From Ophiodon elongatus (Eukaryota; Chordata; Actinopteri; Perciformes; Hexagrammidae), in assembly GCA_016806645.1 (NCBI GenBank), contig JACSYO010000527.1:1931001-1995000 (forward strand): DNA of 64,000 nt, given 5' to 3'. Below, piece by piece: positions 60,656-64,000 of the stretch. The translations under genes were made by a program, and so were the position numbers. The notes under the pieces are model-generated. The model was not told where the DNA came from, ran no database searches, and saw only the letters and a program-made list of their open reading frames with translations. Within the stretch, counting starts at the first letter, position 1; every line of letters starts with the position of its first letter.

Positions 60656-61196
60656 TTGTGTCGTCACCCAGCAGAAGTCCTTTGGAGTTGTACCACTTGA
60701 TGTCATCGTAGACTCCGGTCACATTGCACTCGAGCACCGTGCTGGTTCCCTCCTTCACCACAATGTTCCTGACGGAGGGGATGGAGGGGACGATGGTGGG
60801 GCCGCTGTAGAGGACGGTGGAGGGGAAGGGGACGGCGGAGAGGCCGCTGGAGGGGCCGCCGGGGGGGCCGCCGGAGGGGACGCTGGAGGGGGCGGTGGAG
60901 GGGAAGATGAAGGGGACGGTGGAGAGGCCGCTGGAGGGGCCGCCGGGGGGGCCGCTGGATGGGACGACGGGGGGGCTGCTGGATGGGACGCTGGATGGGA
61001 CGACGGGGGGGCCGCTGGATGGGACGACGGGGGGGCCGCTGGATGGGACGCTGGGGGGGCTGCTGGAGGGGACGCTGGAGGGGGCGCTGGCCGTCACCTC
61101 CTCCGACCCATTCGTAGCTCCGTCTGCCGTCCAGCCGCCGAGCAGCAGGACCGCGAGAAGCAGGCGGGACAGGTGGCGTTTCTGAGGCGGGGACAT
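60656..61196 (-). CDS. MFAP3: MFAP3 first coding exon (signal peptide, Pro/Ser stalk, Ig half)
   Basis: The start at 61196 has G at -3 (CTCGACATGT). It is followed by a typical signal peptide: basic MSPPQKRHLSR, hydrophobic LLLAVLLLGG, probable cleavage near residue 26. N29-G-S is a glycosylation sequon. Residues about 38-139 form a Pro/Ser/Gly/Val-rich stalk built from octapeptide-like units (SSGPPVVP). Residues 143-180 start the Ig domain (NIVVKEGTS, C157, sequon N158-V-T, W168 in IKWYNSKG). C157 is expected to pair with C207 from the next exon. The 5' UTR of this exon runs to 61241, preceded by acceptor CTGTTTTTCAG. As far as I recall, the human protein is about 362 residues and lacks this repeat stalk, which accounts for the greater length here. 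Confidence 0.92.
60780..61094 (-). repeat. Coding minisatellite in MFAP3
   Basis: A 24-bp unit (plus-strand form CCGCTGGATGGGACGACGGGG and GGG) encodes SSGPPVVP and recurs in perfect or near-perfect form. A larger segment around GGCCGCTGGAGGGGCCGCCG is duplicated at about 60842 and 60927. All lengths keep the reading frame. The plus strand, which is the transcription template, is G-run-rich throughout, with runs of 4-8 G. Confidence 0.85.
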
Positions 61197-61241
61197 GTCG
61201 AGAGGAGTTGCCGCTTCAGCTCACATTTAGACGGGACGAAC

Positions 61242-61961
61242 CTGAAAAACAGGAAAAGTCAACGCTCATGGCTCATGGAGGAAAACAGAAGGATGGCCGT
61301 GGGGGGCATACTCCGGTTAATGGATCACTTTCTAATTGAAAACAGAACTTGAAATTCAAATCACATTTTCCATCTGGAAGTTTGATGTTTTTTTGGTCTT
61401 CTATTTTGTTTTCGTTCTTACCACTCTATTAGATATCTTATTATTAATTACGTTGACTTTTAACACCCATGTTTCATTGTCTGCGTTTGTTTATCTTGAA
61501 AAGCATTGCTTTTTTTTTTTTTTTTGCTGAAATATTGTTTGATTTGATCCCTTGACTTTTCAATGCCAAATAAAATCACTGATCAGTGTTGTCCCTTAAA
61601 AATGAACAAAAAAAATTGTATAAAAAAATTAGATAGAAGATAACAACCAATGAATTAGCCCCGTAGAAGAAATAAAAATGTGATAATTTAATGAATTTAC
61701 AAACTGAATCTATTTGGTAATACATATCGTGATACAGTAGGAAATTTAAAATAACATTATTTATGTAATTGTTAGGCTACACACTTTATTCACATGCTTT
61801 ACTGATCTGTGAATGGAACAGTTGATTTATTAAGCACTACATGCAAAGCTCATAATATTGGTGAAGGCCCATCGAGCACACTTTACGTAAGGAAGAAAGC
61901 CGACAAAAACAGCAAATTCACCCAAAAACAACCAAACAGAGCCTGAGCCACGTATTCTCAC
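61242..61961 (-). other. MFAP3: MFAP3 intron 1
   Basis: Donor GAGCAG|GTGAGAAT (GT at 61961-61960), acceptor CTGTTTTTCAG ending at 61242. AT-rich, no repeats apart from a poly(T) run near 61511. Confidence 0.6.
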
Positions 61962-62105
61962 CTGCTCGGACAAGCGACCAAACAAACAGAACCGAGACCA
62001 ACACTTTGTGTAACTTCTCTGTTCGAAGATATTCCGTTTCGACTTTGTTTTAGTCTGTTGACCAGCTTTAGCTTGTCTGAGCAAAGCTCCGCTCGGTCCG
62101 CTCAC
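61962..62105 (-). other. MFAP3: Predicted MFAP3 non-coding exon 1
   Basis: A GC-richer segment ending at a textbook donor (CAG|GTGAGA). It has no ATG in frame with the coding exon, consistent with a wholly untranslated first exon. The 5' edge is uncertain; an ETS-like CAGGAAGTG lies on the minus strand at 62111-62103, at or just inside the expected start site. Confidence 0.55.
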
Positions 62106-62640
62106 TTCCTGGTGGTGGGTTAGGTGCGTGTCAGTGGGCGTGGCTTCTTCTCAGTTCTCCCACACTTGTGCAGGTAGGTGATTTCTGTGTGCATAAACAA
62201 CGCTGAATTAAATATCGTTAATGTTAAAAAAATAAATAATAATATGATGATACTGATAATATATTTTTGTCTAGTTTTGACATCCAATGTTTTCTTTTAT
62301 TTATTTGTATCAAGGTAAATGTACTGAGAATGTTGTATAACAGTTCAAACAACTTTTTTTTATATATATTCTTTTTTTTTATTGTTCAAATGTCATTTAT
62401 ATTTTCTAGAATAAAGGAATTTATGGATTTCTTACATTTTTTAAATATACATGGAAGATAAAATGTACGTTTTTTGTTTCTTTTTTAGTTTTTTAGTTTT
62501 AAAAAATTTAAGTTGTTGATGTTTTTTTTATGTACCGGAAGTTTTAATTATTTAATTTCATTGTTCCGGAAGTGGACTGGCAACAGCTTTAATCAAGCTG
62601 TCTGGTGAGAGATAGAGGAAGACAGGTTGTCCTTCCAAAA
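62103..62640. promoter_or_regulatory. Putative bidirectional promoter between MFAP3 and FAM114A2
   Basis: The two genes point away from each other with about 1 kb between their first-exon donors. The interval holds ETS/GABP-type sites: CCGGAAGT at 62535-62542 and 62566-62573 on the plus strand, 31 bases apart, and CAGGAAGTG on the minus strand near MFAP3 exon 1. GTGGGCGTGGC (GC/KLF-like) is at about 62134. No TATA box is placed convincingly. A CpG-poor AT-rich stretch (62200-62520) separates the two halves, so two adjacent promoters are the alternative. Confidence 0.5.
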
Positions 62641-63102
62641 TAAAATTGTAATGCCGCTCAACCCTTGAGAAAAGTCAGATAACAGGGAAATATAAAATAC
62701 ACACCACACATTTTAGATTTCCATAATTGTTGAAAAAAATAGGAATGAGCCTTGGTGTATGTTGCAAACACATTATTAATTTTACATTTTTTTTTTGTGA
62801 AACGTCACCGTTCAAATAATACTTTTATTTTGAAGGTGCTCACCGGAACCCATATTTCTTAATTTCCCTAACTGTCGGACCTGATCAGTGAAAACAAAAT
62901 GTGACGTGGCTAATCTGTAGACAAAAAGAACCAGACAACCTGAACCATTAAACTCTTTACTGGGAAACTAAAAGGCGTTTCGGGTGTCAATGAGGTTAAA
63001 ATAAAGAAGATAAACCCTAAAGTGTTGTTGATTTTGGGAAGGAAGGAAACTGGCAGCTTAGCAGGTTAACTGCTCGCGTCAAGACTCTGACAGGAGGAGA
63101 AG
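62575..63102 (+). other. FAM114A2: Predicted FAM114A2 non-coding exon 1 region
   Basis: The donor GAGAAG|GTGAGTCT at 63103 is close to the vertebrate consensus. The exon's 5' end is unknown; it must lie between the ETS pair and 63102. A second possible donor, TCTG|GTGAGA at 62605, could end an alternative short exon 1. Intron 1 then runs to 63828. Confidence 0.45.
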
Positions 63103-63830
63103 GTGAGTCTATAGCTGGAGCGTAACTGTGTCACGTCATGTTGTTTTGTGTGCTGATAACTTTTAGAGCAGCGTGTGTTCATGAAATAACAGCTACACGC
63201 TCCTCCTGGCCGTGGTGCCAAGTTGTCATTGACGTTAGCTTACTGGAACTACTAGCCACTCATTAAGGCGTGCACAGCCACAGGTTCGTACTAGAATGGT
63301 TAACTATCCAGTTGTTGTTTATCTGTGCAGCTTGGAGAGATAGTTTAAAGTCCAGTCTTGGTTTTCTTAAACCCAAACTGCAACAAAACACTGTGTATAC
63401 AAGCAATAATTGATATTATGAGAATTACAATCCATAAACCATACATTTAGATCTGTAAATCACACATTCTCACTGCACAGTAATACTAGTTTAACTGGTT
63501 TCCTGCATTTTGAAATGCATTCTGGGAAATGTATGATACCACTGAAGGAAAGTCAACACCTGGAATTGAATGCATTGAATATCAGAGAGTGTTTCTCTCT
63601 AACAGTTGAGGAATAATGTGATTTTCTTTTTTTCATAAACATGTCATCTGTGCAGTTGGATAGTCTCCCTGTCTTTGATTTGTTGGAAAACTCTCACATC
63701 ACACACTTCAAATGTCTTCAGTTTACTTCAATACAAACCAGCTCTGCATTGATTTTTTATTTTTTTTTCAGCTCTGTTGGATAATTATCTGTAATATTTA
63801 CATCCTCCATCACTTTTTTCCCATTCAGGC

Positions 63831-63839
63831 ATGCACTAA
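63831..63839 (+). promoter_or_regulatory. Two-codon upstream ORF in the FAM114A2 leader
   Basis: ATG-CAC-TAA begins two bases after the exon 2 acceptor (CCCATTCAG at 63828) and ends nine bases before the FAM114A2 start. It has G at -3 whichever way exon 1 is joined. Such a minimal uORF could lower or gate initiation at the main start. Confidence 0.5.
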
Positions 63840-63848
63840 GACGTTGGG

Positions 63849-64000
63849 ATGTCAGACAGCGAAGCAACAGCCGCCGAGGGTCCTGAGGTGGCGCCGGAGA
63901 TTCAGGATGCCGCTCCCGCAGAGACGCCCGACGACGGCTCCTCGCCGTCCGCCCCTGACAACTCGACTGACGTGGCCCCGACGAGGAAAGCCAGGAGGAG
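63849..64000 (+). CDS. FAM114A2: FAM114A2, N-terminus (cut by window end)
   Basis: An open frame of 50 codons from ATG with G at -3 (GTTGGGATGT) running off the window. The exon starts at 63829 after a pyrimidine-rich acceptor. The visible part is acidic and Ala/Pro-rich (MSDSEATAAEGPEVAPE, SPSAPDNSTDVAP) and turns basic at TRKARR. The family starts M-S-D, has a disordered acidic leader and then a T-R-K-type basic patch before the conserved Trp-rich region, which is not in the window. Family members are cytosolic or Golgi-associated and reported to bind Rab2; the molecular role is not settled. The assignment rests on the N-terminal resemblance and the head-to-head position next to MFAP3, as in human. 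FAM114A1 is the alternative, less likely by synteny. Confidence 0.7.
   Translation, partial: MSDSEATAAEGPEVAPEIQDAAPAETPDDGSSPSAPDNSTDVAPTRKARR

Noticed and set aside
60817..61185. Plus-strand 122-residue Gly/Thr-rich frame
   Set aside because: Antisense reading of the MFAP3 coding minisatellite; it resembles a structural protein only because the DNA is repetitive.
61830..62105. 91-residue frame upstream of MFAP3
   Set aside because: It starts at a GTG, spans the predicted exon 1 donor and reads into intron 1; the segment is better explained as the untranslated first exon.

Overview
The window is vertebrate nuclear DNA and almost certainly comes from a teleost fish. Two lines of evidence support this: a spliced MFAP3-family gene lies head-to-head with a FAM114A2-like gene, and many interspersed repeats are of types I know from percomorph fish genomes. 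It is a eukaryotic locus with long non-coding stretches. Most open frames are chance or repeat-derived, and I support only two protein-coding genes.

Right end (about 57.4-64 kb): MFAP3 (minus strand) has a non-coding exon 1 ending at 61962, a first coding exon at 60656-61196 and a last coding exon at 59270-60021. The spliced product is 430 residues: signal peptide, long Pro/Ser-rich repeat stalk, one Ig-like domain, one membrane helix and the conserved cytoplasmic tail. The predicted 3' UTR runs to a good poly(A) site near 57.45 kb. Facing away from it, FAM114A2 (plus strand) has a non-coding exon 1 ending at 63102. Its coding start is at 63849, and the window cuts it after 50 codons. The roughly 1 kb between the genes holds ETS-type CCGGAAGT sites and looks like a shared bidirectional promoter. 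The FAM114A2/MFAP3 head-to-head pair matches human 5q33, where GALNT10 lies beyond MFAP3; I recognise no GALNT10 exon here.

Left and middle (1-57.4 kb): this is intergenic or intronic DNA with no gene I can support, apart from one weak 61-bp candidate exon at 38161-38221. It holds decayed non-LTR retrotransposons (10.2, 19.1, 19.9, 41.6 and 42.8 kb), two Tc1/mariner transposase relics (32.2 kb plus, 49.1 kb minus) and a near-complete TTAA-flanked miniature transposon (47.1 kb). It also holds a dispersed repeat, here called family A, seen at least seven times (0.7, 8.4, 15.9, 19.6, 22.0, 22.4, 44.8 kb). At 4.7-5.4 kb a 42-bp minisatellite sits inside an old interspersed element. Large CA/TA microsatellite blocks cluster at 54-56.5 kb.

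No new enzymatic or defence system is visible. The most noteworthy items are the coding repeat expansion in the MFAP3 ectodomain, the divergent promoter with paired ETS sites, the two-codon upstream ORF before FAM114A2, the 42-bp array nested in a repeat, and a 48-bp unit carried between microsatellites at two distant inverted sites.
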